Assembly (NCBI RefSeq): GCF_020463795.1
Contig: NZ_CP080025.1
Coordinates: forward strand, 5,535,001 to 5,599,000
DNA: 64,000 bases
Direction: 5' to 3'
Source of the DNA: Echinicola marina
GTDB lineage: Bacteria; Bacteroidota; Bacteroidia; Cytophagales; Cyclobacteriaceae
Under the pieces are notes generated by a model. The model saw only the letters and a program-made list of their open reading frames with translations, did no database searches and was not told the origin of the DNA. The translations under genes and the position numbers were made by a program. This document shows positions 44,486 through 54,088 of this stretch, one piece after another; within the stretch, counting starts at the first letter, position 1; each line of letters starts with the position of its first letter.

Positions 44486-47400
44486 CTAAACAGGCTCATT
44501 GCTATCTACTAAAATCTTATGAACATGTACTCCTAAATGATAAAGATCTTGCTCTGAAGCCATTTCCATGGCCTTTTGAGCTGCAGGCATCTCCCCTCTT
44601 CCAAACTTCCCTAATCCTATCAGGTAATTACAATGGATATGATTGCGCACATTTAGGTCCTCATCCCAAATCAACAAATCAGGCAAGGAAACTGCGAAAT
44701 AATCAATTTTGATATCATCAAAAATATGGGTTTCTCCATAATCCACCAGTTTATTGAAGCGCTTCAATGCAGCTGTTTTGTCACCTAATTTCAATAAGGC
44801 CAACCCTTGATAGAATATTTTATCTGGTTGCTGATCATTATAATACAATGCGGGGCTTGGATCACTCAATCCTTCAGAGGCTTTATTCCAGGCATCCTTT
44901 GCTTTTTGCTGATCGCCTAAGCCCATATAAGCACATCCCAACCAATAAAACACATCATTTTCCTGAGCGCCAAAAAGCTTGCCTTCCCCTAGATTATGAG
45001 GATATTTTTGCGCTGCTTCTAGGTATTTAACCGCCAACTCAAATTCCTTTTTGGAAATAGCAGCTTTGGCAAGCTCCACATTGCAAAGGATGTACTGAGC
45101 AGGCACTTTCCCTTCACCTCCTTCCCATGGATGGAACTGTCTGCTCATTAAAAGATCTAATGCTTTCTGGTGTTCACCCAGCATATTCAGCAGGGTAATA
45201 TACTCGAGATATACATCGTCCCTGTAATTAACTAGCTCTATATGTTTCTCCAAAAACAACCTACGTACTGCAGGCACCATATTTACCTTTTTGTAAAGCT
45301 GGTCCAGCTCCATCAATAGCCTTGGGCTCTTATCCAAAGCGAATGCCTTTTCCAACAGCTTTTGTGCTTCATCCTTTCTATCAAATTTATTATAGTAGAT
45401 CAAAGAAAGGTTTCTCAATACCAATGGTGAATCTCCATTCAGTGCCAGGGATTTTTCCCAACAACTTCTGGCATCCTCATAATGCCTCTTGGCCAACCAG
45501 AAATTCCCTAAATAATATAAGGCTTTATCATCTTCACTATTAGCTTCAATGGCCGCCTGAAGCATCACCACTTCCTCCAGTCTATTAGGGAAACAATAAT
45601 CTGTAGGCATCTGAGTAGCTAGTTTATAATAATTTAAAGCTTGCTCCATATGTCCCAATTCAGAATGGAAATAGCCCATCGCATAACAAACCATTGGGTA
45701 AACTGAGTCCTTGCCTTCAGTATGGACTTTCAATAAGGCGATTGCCTCTTCATAAAGCCCTGCCTGCGCATAATCCAAAGCATATTCCAAATAGTTATGA
45801 CTATAATCCCGGATCAGTTCCTTTAAATAAACTTCGTCCGCTTCCTTTCGACTGATCAAATACTTTTCAAAAAGTACTCCAAAATTGAATTTATCGATTT
45901 CCAAGGAGGAGCTAATCAAAGCATTTACCTGTTCTGCCCTACCCAACTTACGTAAAATAGCCACCTTTAAATGCCTTGCTTTGTGGTTATGCCAGTTTCT
46001 GATTAGTGACTTATCTACCAATTCAAGGGCTTTATCCAAGTCTCCACGGATCAACGCTATTTGCGCTAAATTGAAATAACCAGCGTCCTGCCACGCCGCA
46101 TTCCAGCAAGACTTAAAAAAGGCATCATAAGCCTCATCCAATTTCCCCTGTAACCTCAAGGCTACTCCCTTATTGAAATAAGGTTCACCGTCATATGGGT
46201 TTGGATTGAATTTGGTAAGCGTATCTATAGCTACCTGAAAATGCACTGTTGCTTCCTCAAACTTGCCAGTCCTCATTAGGTACAAGCCCAGGGCATTATT
46301 GGACCTTACATCCCCAGCATCTCGGCTAATGGCCTCTTTGTAATAATCCAAAGGACTATAAGTCGCATGCCTATACTGCTCAATATGAAGCCCTGTCAGA
46401 TACAGCTCCTCATTGGTTTTTATGTCTTTAGGATCTTTGGCTGCTTTGGCTGCTTCAGGAACTGGTTTAAGTTCTTCAGCCCTTTGTTTCCAATCTACCA
46501 ATACGCGTCCACTATCATCCTTCACTTCAACCGACAATTCCCCTACATGCCCTGATAAATCTATCGATTGGCGGAACACACTTTCCGGATTTAAATCAAA
46601 GACTGATTCCCATAATACCTTATTATTATGTAAAAGGATTATCCGGCTGTTTGGAAACACACCTGTAGCATACACTACGCAATTTGCTTTTCCATCTTCG
46701 ATCGTGAGATTTAGCATTGCATCTTTTGTAGCATTTTTCACCACTCCTACCTCTTGGTAAGGCATAAAATACTGGGTAAAATCACGTTCTTCATAAGGTT
46801 GTATCCAAGAAAAATCAGGCTGATTATCCGTATAAACCCCACACATCAATTCAATATAGGGACCATTACGATCGGTCAAATTCCGGTCCCAAGCATGTCC
46901 GAAATCACCATTCCCCCAAGTCCACTGCTTCTTGCCAGGTGAAACGTGGTGATCTGCAATATGCAGTAACCCTCCTCGGGTATCATTCTCATAGCCCCCT
47001 ACAAAATCAAAATCCGAATTGACCGCCATATAGGAAGTGGGCACTGGAATATTCTTATATCGGGAAATATCCACTCCAGCAGAATAATCTACTTTATAAT
47101 ATGTTCCTGTGGCAATTGGAAAACGGGACACATCTCTTTTCCCATGGTCAAAGACAGCATTGACATCTTCCGGGAATACTGATTGGTAATGGTCATTTAC
47201 TGCAACCGCTGGGTTGGCCCACCAAAGAAAAGTCTGCGGATGCGGAGTCCTGTTATAGAGTTTGCCTTTAATCTCCAAATAAGCTTTATCTGGGTGTAGG
47301 GTGAATCCCGCCATCCCTTTGGTGCGGAACATACGTTCCACTTCACTCACCCAAACCGTCACGCTTCCATCTGCATTCTCCTCAATGGTAGAGTCAACGG

Positions 47401-47797
47401 GATCATAGGTGCTTGGCCTATGGTGCTGTGGCCAGTTAAACTCAATACCACCAGAAATCCAAGGTCCTGTCAACCCTACCAATGCAGGCTTGATCACTTC
47501 ATTATAGTAGACAAAATGTCTTTGCTTCACCTTATCATAGGCCATCTGAATACGACCTCCAAGGGCTGGCAGCACCATTATTTTTATATAACGGTTCTCT
47601 AGATAAATTACATCCCATTCTTTATCGATTTTCTCATCACTGATCTTCTCAATGACAGGGTTAGGATAAACAGATCCACTACTCCCCTGATAAACCCTCT
47701 TTTCCAAGAAAATGGGGTATGTCTCTGCCTTACTTACTTCATAAGTAGGAATGATCACTCTTTCCTTCCAAGCTTTTACCTTTTCAAAGCTGCTCAT
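44486..47797 (-). CDS. DUF5107 and TPR-repeat protein
   Basis: This large protein of 1103 residues has no signal peptide, so it is probably cytoplasmic. The first 320 residues resemble DUF5107, an aldose-epimerase/galactose-mutarotase-like beta-sandwich (VLPALGGRIQMAYDKVKQRH, then GISGGIEFNWPQHHRPSTYD, then HAWDRNLTDRNGPYIELMCG). After a linker near residues 430-450, about a dozen TPR repeats follow (NALGLYLMRTGKFEEATVHF, then MVCYAMGYFHSELGHMEQAL). It lies 5 bp after an MFS sugar porter and is transcribed with it. The function is unknown; a cytoplasmic sugar-binding or epimerase-like role tied to the imported sugar is a reasonable guess. Confidence 0.82.
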   Translation of the reverse strand: MSSFEKVKAWKERVIIPTYEVSKAETYPIFLEKRVYQGSSGSVYPNPVIEKISDEKIDKEWDVIYLENRYIKIMVLPALGGRIQMAYDKVKQRHFVYYNEVIKPALVGLTGPWISGGIEFNWPQHHRPSTYDPVDSTIEENADGSVTVWVSEVERMFRTKGMAGFTLHPDKAYLEIKGKLYNRTPHPQTFLWWANPAVAVNDHYQSVFPEDVNAVFDHGKRDVSRFPIATGTYYKVDYSAGVDISRYKNIPVPTSYMAVNSDFDFVGGYENDTRGGLLHIADHHVSPGKKQWTWGNGDFGHAWDRNLTDRNGPYIELMCGVYTDNQPDFSWIQPYEERDFTQYFMPYQEVGVVKNATKDAMLNLTIEDGKANCVVYATGVFPNSRIILLHNNKVLWESVFDLNPESVFRQSIDLSGHVGELSVEVKDDSGRVLVDWKQRAEELKPVPEAAKAAKDPKDIKTNEELYLTGLHIEQYRHATYSPLDYYKEAISRDAGDVRSNNALGLYLMRTGKFEEATVHFQVAIDTLTKFNPNPYDGEPYFNKGVALRLQGKLDEAYDAFFKSCWNAAWQDAGYFNLAQIALIRGDLDKALELVDKSLIRNWHNHKARHLKVAILRKLGRAEQVNALISSSLEIDKFNFGVLFEKYLISRKEADEVYLKELIRDYSHNYLEYALDYAQAGLYEEAIALLKVHTEGKDSVYPMVCYAMGYFHSELGHMEQALNYYKLATQMPTDYCFPNRLEEVVMLQAAIEANSEDDKALYYLGNFWLAKRHYEDARSCWEKSLALNGDSPLVLRNLSLIYYNKFDRKDEAQKLLEKAFALDKSPRLLMELDQLYKKVNMVPAVRRLFLEKHIELVNYRDDVYLEYITLLNMLGEHQKALDLLMSRQFHPWEGGEGKVPAQYILCNVELAKAAISKKEFELAVKYLEAAQKYPHNLGEGKLFGAQENDVFYWLGCAYMGLGDQQKAKDAWNKASEGLSDPSPALYYNDQQPDKIFYQGLALLKLGDKTAALKRFNKLVDYGETHIFDDIKIDYFAVSLPDLLIWDEDLNVRNHIHCNYLIGLGKFGRGEMPAAQKAMEMASEQDLYHLGVHVHKILVDSNEPV

Positions 47798-47802
47798 ATA
47801 TT

Positions 47803-49194
47803 TTATCTTAAGAATTCTGTTTCTATTTCTTCCAAACTTTTGCCTTTGGTCTCTGGTAATTTTTCCCTTATAAATAAAAAGCCCAACACACTGATACCAC
47901 TATAGACCCAAAAAGTACCATATGCTCCTAGTTCGCTGTTTAATAAGGGGAAGGTAAAGGTCAGCACAAATGATGCTACCCAAAGGCTGAAAGTGGCAAT
48001 TGACATGGCCAGTCCACGCACCCTATTGGGGAATATTTCGGATAGTACCACCCAGGTGATCGGAGCCAGAGACATCGCATATACTGCTATTGCAGAAATT
48101 ACCAAAACTAAAATAGGAAGGCCTGTCCAACCAAGGAAATAGCTTAGCCCAAGGACAAAATAGATGATGGCCAACGCTCCGGAACCAAATAACATCAGCT
48201 TTTTACGCCCCCAATTATCCACCGTTCTCATGGCCATCAAAGTAAACACCAAATTCACACTACCTGTGATTACAATATTGAAAAGCATGTCTCCTACACT
48301 GTAACCTGCGCTACTGAAAATTTCTTCCGCATAATTAAATATGACATTGATACCGCACCACTGTTGGAAGATGGCCAGTACTATTCCCAAAATTAAAATG
48401 GGCTTAATTTTGGGTGCATTTAAATCCTTAAAATGGACTTTGTCATCCTTCTCAACTAAGGTTTCTTTGATCTTTCTGACTTCCTTTTTGGCATAATTCA
48501 AACCTCCTATTTTGCTCAAAATATGGGTAGACCTGGCCTCTTCCCCTATTTTCAAAAGAAACCTTGGGCTTTTTGGCACTGCAAACATCAGCAAGAAAAA
48601 GGCAGCAGCAGGCAGGATCTCAGCCCAGAACATCCATCTCCAGCCCATAGTACCATTCCAAGAAGCCTGCATAGCAGATGAAGAAATACCTTCCGGAACA
48701 GGTTCGGCAATAAGATAATTGGCAATCTGTGCGGCCAAGATCCCTACGACAATCGTCAATTGATTGATAGCCACAAATCTCCCTCTCAATTCCGCAGGAG
48801 CCACCTCTGCTATATACATAGGTGACAATGTCGAGGCCAAGCCTATTCCCACACCACCTATCAATCTGTATATGATAAACCAATAAAAATCGTCTGCATA
48901 TCCGCTACCAAATGCTGAAATCAGAAATAAAGCTGCTGACCAAATCAAAGGGTATTTTCTCCCATATTTGTCAGACACAGTACCCGAAAGCATGGCCCCA
49001 AAAATACAGCCTACCAAGGCACTGCTCATGGCCCAGCCCTGTAGCTGTGGAGACTGGTTAATTTCAAAAAACAGCTCATAAAAGGGCTTCGCCCCTCCAA
49101 TAACCACCCAGTCATAGCCAAACAGCAGCCCTCCCATGGCAGAGGTAAAGGCCAAAGCCAACAGGTAGGGTGAATTATAATTCTTATTGCTCAT
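47803..49194 (-). CDS. MFS sugar porter (sugar:H+ symporter type)
   Basis: This 463-residue inner-membrane protein has 12 predicted membrane segments. Sugar-porter signatures are GGLLFGYDWVVIGGAKPFYE in TM1, SGTVSDKYGRKYPL, APAELRGRFVAINQLTIVVG, VPKSPRFLLKIGEE and LPETKGKSLEEIE. It is distinct from the porter at 1671-2996. It forms a two-gene unit with the DUF5107 gene and is divergent from an AraC-type regulator, which probably controls it. Confidence 0.93.
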   Translation of the reverse strand: MSNKNYNSPYLLALAFTSAMGGLLFGYDWVVIGGAKPFYELFFEINQSPQLQGWAMSSALVGCIFGAMLSGTVSDKYGRKYPLIWSAALFLISAFGSGYADDFYWFIIYRLIGGVGIGLASTLSPMYIAEVAPAELRGRFVAINQLTIVVGILAAQIANYLIAEPVPEGISSSAMQASWNGTMGWRWMFWAEILPAAAFFLLMFAVPKSPRFLLKIGEEARSTHILSKIGGLNYAKKEVRKIKETLVEKDDKVHFKDLNAPKIKPILILGIVLAIFQQWCGINVIFNYAEEIFSSAGYSVGDMLFNIVITGSVNLVFTLMAMRTVDNWGRKKLMLFGSGALAIIYFVLGLSYFLGWTGLPILVLVISAIAVYAMSLAPITWVVLSEIFPNRVRGLAMSIATFSLWVASFVLTFTFPLLNSELGAYGTFWVYSGISVLGFLFIREKLPETKGKSLEEIETEFLR

Positions 49195-49280
49195 AGTTGT
49201 TTTAGGTTATTCAAATTCATTATTAATCAAAAAGAGCTTGGTGTAAATTCCCCGCTTTGATCTTGAGGAATTATGCATTA

Positions 49281-49288
49281 AACAAACT
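49281..49288 (-). promoter_or_regulatory. -7 box candidate for the MFS-DUF5107 operon
   Basis: The minus-strand TAAGTTTG matches TAnnTTTG, 86 bp upstream of the MFS ATG. No exact TTG was found at -33, which would fit an activator-dependent promoter controlled by the divergent AraC protein. Confidence 0.5.
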
Positions 49289-49411
49289 TAGCCTAATATA
49301 ACTTAGTAAAAATGGATAAAAACATTCTTAACATGGACAAAAACACAAAATTGAAATTATATCAATTAATATTTATGATATATTCGTTGTATCAACAAAT
49401 TCATAGATGCC

Positions 49412-50299
49412 GTGAAAAATAAGGCCCTGATAAAAGCAGGTTTTATTGGTGAAAAAATGACCGTCATCCCAAGAGGCCTGCTTAAAGACTATTCCAATTC
49501 AGCAATTAATCGTGACCTTTTCCTCACCGATATTGGCTACTTCCCAAAAGCCCTGCACCATTTCCGAAAGAGGCCCAAGGGGTGCTCTGAACACATATTA
49601 ATTTATTGTATTGAAGGATATGGTTCGGTTGGGATAGAAAAGGATGAATTTCAATTAACGCCCAATTCATTTTTAATTATAGAAGCTAATAAAGCCCATT
49701 ACTATTATTCTGAAAAGGAAAATCCTTGGTCCATATTCTGGATACATTTTTCCGGCAATCATTCACAGGAAATATATAGGCGTTTTGCTGGACAAAACTA
49801 TGGAAAACCGATTATTATCCCCTTTGAAAAAAATCGAATAGCAGAGTTTGAATACCTGATTGACATCTTTAAAAATGGCTTATCCAAAGAGGTTTTCGAA
49901 TATTCCAGTATGCTACTCTACAAAACTTTAGGTTCATTTATTCATTATTCACTAAAATCCACTAAAAAGACCGAATCAAACCATGATCAATTGATCAATA
50001 ATATCATTAATTACCTCAATGAGCATATTTATGAAACTGTAAAAATCGAAGACATCTCAAAAGCGTTTAACAAATCGCCTTCATCAATTTTTACCTTATT
50101 CAAACAAAAAACAGGACACTCGCTTATTCATCATTTTAACTTATTAAAAATCCAGAAAGCCTGTGAACTTATCAATCTAACTTCATTGTCCATCAAAGAG
50201 ATCAGTTTTCAACTGGATTTCCAAGATCCGCTTTACTTCTCCAGACTATTTAAAAAGTACATGGGAGTTCCTCCTTCTAAGTATAAAAAGAATTTGTAA
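49412..50299 (+). CDS. AraC family transcriptional regulator
   Basis: This protein of about 295 residues has an N-terminal cupin-like effector domain (CSEHILIYCIEGYGSVGIEK, then LTPNSFLIIEANKAHYYYSE) and a C-terminal double helix-turn-helix (VKIEDISKAFNKSPSSIFTL, then KEISFQLDFQDPLYFSRLFK, then KYMGVPPSKYKKN). It uses GTG at 49412 or ATG at 49457. The ATG at 49407 encodes only two codons (ATGCCGTGA) and overlaps the GTG. It is divergent from the MFS/DUF5107 operon by about 217 bp and is its likely activator. The ligand is unknown. Confidence 0.9.
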   Translation: MKNKALIKAGFIGEKMTVIPRGLLKDYSNSAINRDLFLTDIGYFPKALHHFRKRPKGCSEHILIYCIEGYGSVGIEKDEFQLTPNSFLIIEANKAHYYYSEKENPWSIFWIHFSGNHSQEIYRRFAGQNYGKPIIIPFEKNRIAEFEYLIDIFKNGLSKEVFEYSSMLLYKTLGSFIHYSLKSTKKTESNHDQLINNIINYLNEHIYETVKIEDISKAFNKSPSSIFTLFKQKTGHSLIHHFNLLKIQKACELINLTSLSIKEISFQLDFQDPLYFSRLFKKYMGVPPSKYKKNL

Positions 50300-50336
50300 A
50301 CTTTCTCTTGGGAAGAAAAGACCTGTTTCTTTCCTT

Positions 50337-50675
50337 TCATTTGAGCTCAGCCCAAAGTTTATAGGCCTTTTCTATTTCATCAATAATAGAATGGCATATG
50401 GCCTCTAATGATCCGCCCTTGATTTTATGTTCAATTGAAAGTGTCGCTTTTTCCCCTTTTTCATGCTGATAATCCCCTTCACAATACCACTTTTTCACCT
50501 TATTCGTCGACATTTCAAACTCTATGACCAGCTTAAAATTTTCATCGGATTTTTCTTCATTCTCTATAAAAATCAAGGAAATCAAATCTTGATGTAGATT
50601 GTCCGATTCTGCCTTTATCGCCATCTTCAAATTGTTCAAGCCTGAAAAGGAAATAGTTTTTCTTAATGGTACCAT
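50337..50675 (-). CDS. Hypothetical protein, 112 residues
   Basis: I do not recognise this protein. It has no signal peptide or membrane segment. The sequence is charged, with beta-strand-like stretches (FKLVIEFEMSTNKVKKWYCE, then KATLSIEHKIKGGSLEAICH) and a C-terminal helix (IIDEIEKAYKLWAELK), like small single-domain Bacteroidota proteins. It is convergent with the AraC gene (37 bp apart) and lies downstream of the GH43 terminator, so it is a separate unit. Confidence 0.6.
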   Translation of the reverse strand: MVPLRKTISFSGLNNLKMAIKAESDNLHQDLISLIFIENEEKSDENFKLVIEFEMSTNKVKKWYCEGDYQHEKGEKATLSIEHKIKGGSLEAICHSIIDEIEKAYKLWAELK

Positions 50676-50757
50676 ATCAATTGTTTTGCCTTGCTCCTTT
50701 CTTCAAGTTACAAAATTTAATCCCCAATTAAACCTCATTTTACCCAAAAAGAAACTA

Positions 50758-50788
50758 AAAAAGCATCCCGATTTCTCGGGATGCTTTT
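50758..50788 (-). terminator. Intrinsic terminator after GH43
   Basis: AAAAGCATCCCGA / TCGGGATGCTTTT forms a 13-bp stem with a tight loop (minus strand), followed by TTAGTTTC. It starts about 28 bp after the GH43 stop. Confidence 0.8.
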
Positions 50789-50816
50789 CTCTTGAATGAT
50801 CAATTATTCTCCAACG

Positions 50817-52373
50817 CTAATAAGTCAATTTAAATGCTTCAAATTCTCCTTGACTATTACCTTTAACAAAAACCCCAGGCTTTACCCCCCACTGCCAAAA
50901 AGACAAGAAATCACCGACCAAAGGAGCGTCTCCTTTGCCTTCCAAAGCAACCTTAATCCATTCACCTGATTCAGATTGATAAGAAAAGCTCACTTTATGG
51001 CCTTCTAATACTTTAGCCTTTAAAGAAATCTCCTCTTCTATTCCTATCTCCACAGCCTCCAACTTTTGGTAAGCTCCACCACGGATTTCAAACAGTTCCA
51101 ATCCCTCGCTCTGAAGCACCAAACCAATCATATTCTCATGAGTACCATATAAAACTAAGCCTTTCGAAACGTCTTGCTGCAAATTTAATTTGACCTCTGC
51201 TTCATAATTTGCCTTTTCAGGCACCAAGTTGATGACTGCTCCGAGACCTTTATCAGACATATCCCCTTTTCCTGATAATTTTAAACGACCATTCTCTAAC
51301 TTAACATCTGGAGAATAACTTGACAAATCCCATCTCCAGTGGGCAGACAATTCATTTCCATTAAAATCATCTTCAATATCAATTGGTTCCACTTGCCCTG
51401 AAGACTTACTAATCAATTCATTGGTCTTAAAATAAGGCCATCCCGTCTGTTCATCCCAATAAAACTGGTTGATCAATCCGGACCTCCCCAAATATGGAAA
51501 GCCATCCTTCGCATAAGCATGATAGATATAATACCAGTTTCCGGACTCATTCTCTATAGGGGTACCATGTCCGGGACATTTCCAATCACCAAAATCACTC
51601 AATATAGGATTGCCTTCATATTTTTCCCACGGACCAGTGACTGATTTAGCACGGGCTACTCCCACCTTATAATCACAACCTCCACCACAACATGCTGCTC
51701 CCGAATACAATAAATAATAGTAACCATCCTTTTTCACCATGGACTGCCCCTCTATGCCCCCTCTTTCCCAAGTATCTGCCTCTGCAGTGACTACCTCAAA
51801 CACTTCTCCTTTTAATTCCAGCCCATCTTTGGTCATACCTGAACCCAAAATCTGGATAGGCTTATCAGGATTCAGACCATAAGCTTTCCAAGTGACATAA
51901 AGCTCTCCTCCATCATCAAATACAAAAGCATCTATGCTTTCTGAGCCCCATTCGATCAACACACCATGGTCCTCAAATCCCTTACTGATATCCTTGGTAG
52001 TGGCTACTCCTATGCAGGAAACCCCGTTTTTTCTTTTGGCAGTATAATAACAATAAAAGGTACCATTATGATAAAAAAGCTCAGGCGCCCAAAAACCGGA
52101 CTTGGCCCACTCTGGCGTTTCTGCAAAGACATAGCTTTCAAAAACCCAGTTCTCCAAATCCTTGGAACTATAAATAGGATAAATTGGAGCCCAATCATTT
52201 GAAGTACCGCATGCATAATAAGTTCCGTCAACTTCAATTACAGAAGGATCCGGAAACTCACCTCGAATAATGGGATTTGAGATGGAAACTGACTGCTCAG
52301 AAACTTGCTTTTGTTTTTTTCCTCCACAGGCAAAAAAACAAAAGACAATAAAGATGAAAGCATACTTGCTCAT
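50817..52373 (-). CDS. GH43 family glycosidase, lipoprotein
   Basis: This 518-residue lipoprotein has lipobox FFACG (Cys16). The five-bladed propeller shows the GH43 triad: base Asp42 in RGEFPDPSVIEVDG, pKa-modulating Asp148 in SESIDAFVFDDGG and acid Glu208 in GGIEGQSMVKK. A cysteine-rich loop AACCGGGCDYKVG (about residues 227-237) is distinctive. A C-terminal concanavalin-like beta-sandwich follows from about residue 330 (HWRWDLSSYSPDVKLENGRL). The family includes alpha-L-arabinofuranosidases and beta-xylosidases; arabinofuranose fits the nearby GH127, but this is inferred. It is a single-gene unit. Confidence 0.9.
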   Translation of the reverse strand: MSKYAFIFIVFCFFACGGKKQKQVSEQSVSISNPIIRGEFPDPSVIEVDGTYYACGTSNDWAPIYPIYSSKDLENWVFESYVFAETPEWAKSGFWAPELFYHNGTFYCYYTAKRKNGVSCIGVATTKDISKGFEDHGVLIEWGSESIDAFVFDDGGELYVTWKAYGLNPDKPIQILGSGMTKDGLELKGEVFEVVTAEADTWERGGIEGQSMVKKDGYYYLLYSGAACCGGGCDYKVGVARAKSVTGPWEKYEGNPILSDFGDWKCPGHGTPIENESGNWYYIYHAYAKDGFPYLGRSGLINQFYWDEQTGWPYFKTNELISKSSGQVEPIDIEDDFNGNELSAHWRWDLSSYSPDVKLENGRLKLSGKGDMSDKGLGAVINLVPEKANYEAEVKLNLQQDVSKGLVLYGTHENMIGLVLQSEGLELFEIRGGAYQKLEAVEIGIEEEISLKAKVLEGHKVSFSYQSESGEWIKVALEGKGDAPLVGDFLSFWQWGVKPGVFVKGNSQGEFEAFKLTY

Positions 52374-52620
52374 AGTTTATATAGGTTTATTAGTATAATT
52401 AGGGTTAATTTTTTCTTTAGCTTTCAAGCCAAAATATTTTGGGACTACCAAAAATAGGGAGAGGAAAACTTCTAATTTATTTGGCTCAATTTGCCCTAGC
52501 TTTCAATCAGTTCTCCTACTGCTATTTTTTTAGCCTTCCTGCAAGGCTGGTGCAAAGCAATACTGCATATAAAACCAGGACATCCTTTTTGGTAAACACC
52601 CTGATCACTTATGTTTTGAT

Positions 52621-53733
52621 CTATTTATTGTACAATTTATATACTTCAGAACCAGCGCTCAAAAATGCACCGGTACCATAAACTTCTGTTTTATCCGACC
52701 ATGCTTTACCCGGAGCTGCACCTATTGGCTGCACATAACCTAGCATACCATCATCAGTGATATGGGAAACCATCGCATTCCAAGCCTTCCTCACAGCAGG
52801 TTCGTATTCCTCAGCATCCAACAAGCCTTGGTTGATCCCCCAAGCCAGTCCAAACGTAAAGAAAGAGGACCCACTGGTTTCAGGGGTTGGATAGAATTCC
52901 TGTCCCAATAGACTCATTGCCCAGTGTCCTTCTGGTGTCTGGATCTCCAAAAGCTTTTTGGCCATTTTCTTATAGATTTTGGCGAAGTATTTATACTCCT
53001 TTGAGTTTGTCTCCAGTTCAGTTAAAATATTGGCCAATCCAGCAAACACCCAACCATTCCCTCTGGCCCAAAAGACCTTGGTTCCATTGTCTCTTTGGCT
53101 TATATAACGTTCATCTCTGTAGTACAAATGCTCCTTTTTATCGAAAAGAAAATCTGTGGTCGCTTTATATTCCTTTACCATAAAGTCGAGGTACTTTTGC
53201 TCCCCTGTGATTTTATAAAGCTTGGCCCATACTGGCGGTGACATAAACAAGGCATCACACCAATTCCACCTATCTTGGTGATATGGTGTACCCCAATTCA
53301 ACAAGCTATTGGAAGGATGATAAAGGATAAAATCAAACTGCTTGATAGTTGGTGCCAACATGGCATCATTACCATACTTCCTGTAGAGTTCTGCATATAA
53401 TTGACCAACCGTATGATCATCTGCATGATATTTCCTTCTATGCAGGTCCCAGTCATGTTCATCTGCTATTCCTTTCAACCATTCATAATATTTATCATCA
53501 CCAGAAAGCTCAGCCCACTTAACCATTCCCACATATAAAGCCCCATTGGTCCAGTCTAGAGGATGATGGGGCTTACTATAACCGCTATAACTATAACGAA
53601 AATGTTCAATTTGCCAGTCCGCAACTCTTTTCATTTCATCTTTGACTGCTTGTGGATCAATCGTTTGGGCCGAGGCATTCAATTGTGTCGCTAGTAAAAA
53701 AATAAGGAATAACTGTAGTCTAAGGAATTTCAT
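52621..53733 (-). CDS. GH105 unsaturated rhamnogalacturonyl hydrolase-like enzyme
   Basis: This 370-residue protein has a signal peptide (LATQLNASAQ). The GH88/GH105 (alpha/alpha)6 barrel shows LDWTNGALYVGMVKWAE, KYHADDHTVGQLYAELYRKY (Asp105/106), DRWNWCDALFMSPPVWAKL with Asp160 as the likely catalytic residue, and ARGNGWVFAGLANIL. The family hydrates and releases the unsaturated uronic acid left by a polysaccharide lyase, typically on rhamnogalacturonan or ulvan-like oligosaccharides. No lyase is present in the window. It is upstream of GH43 by 247 bp and may be transcribed with it. Confidence 0.9.
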   Translation of the reverse strand: MKFLRLQLFLIFLLATQLNASAQTIDPQAVKDEMKRVADWQIEHFRYSYSGYSKPHHPLDWTNGALYVGMVKWAELSGDDKYYEWLKGIADEHDWDLHRRKYHADDHTVGQLYAELYRKYGNDAMLAPTIKQFDFILYHPSNSLLNWGTPYHQDRWNWCDALFMSPPVWAKLYKITGEQKYLDFMVKEYKATTDFLFDKKEHLYYRDERYISQRDNGTKVFWARGNGWVFAGLANILTELETNSKEYKYFAKIYKKMAKKLLEIQTPEGHWAMSLLGQEFYPTPETSGSSFFTFGLAWGINQGLLDAEEYEPAVRKAWNAMVSHITDDGMLGYVQPIGAAPGKAWSDKTEVYGTGAFLSAGSEVYKLYNK

Positions 53734-54088
53734 AAGTTTAGGTTAATTGGTGAATAAATCACAGATTCAGTAACTGCAAACCACTAAGATAGAACCAAAA
53801 AACATTTTTTAATTCCCCATTTATATATTTTACACTATATAGTTTTTAAAAAATAGCATTCACATTCTTTGCCTTAAGTTTATCTCTACCATCTTTCTCA
53901 TCACTTCTTGAAGCACCAATTTAACAGACCACCTCCACCAAACAACATTATTCACCTAAAAATCAATAGATTATGATCACTTTTATAAAATTTCTCAATT
54001 AGATCAATTTAGTACTCCCTACTGATTTGGATAATTTATACATTAAACAAACACAAAGGATGTTTTATAAAGTCAAAAAGTTCAAACG
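53734..54088. other. Intergenic region between GH105 and the DUF4136 gene
   Basis: This 355-bp AT-rich region lies between divergent genes and must hold both promoters. No exact -7/-33 pair, hairpin or repeat was recognised. Confidence 0.35.
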
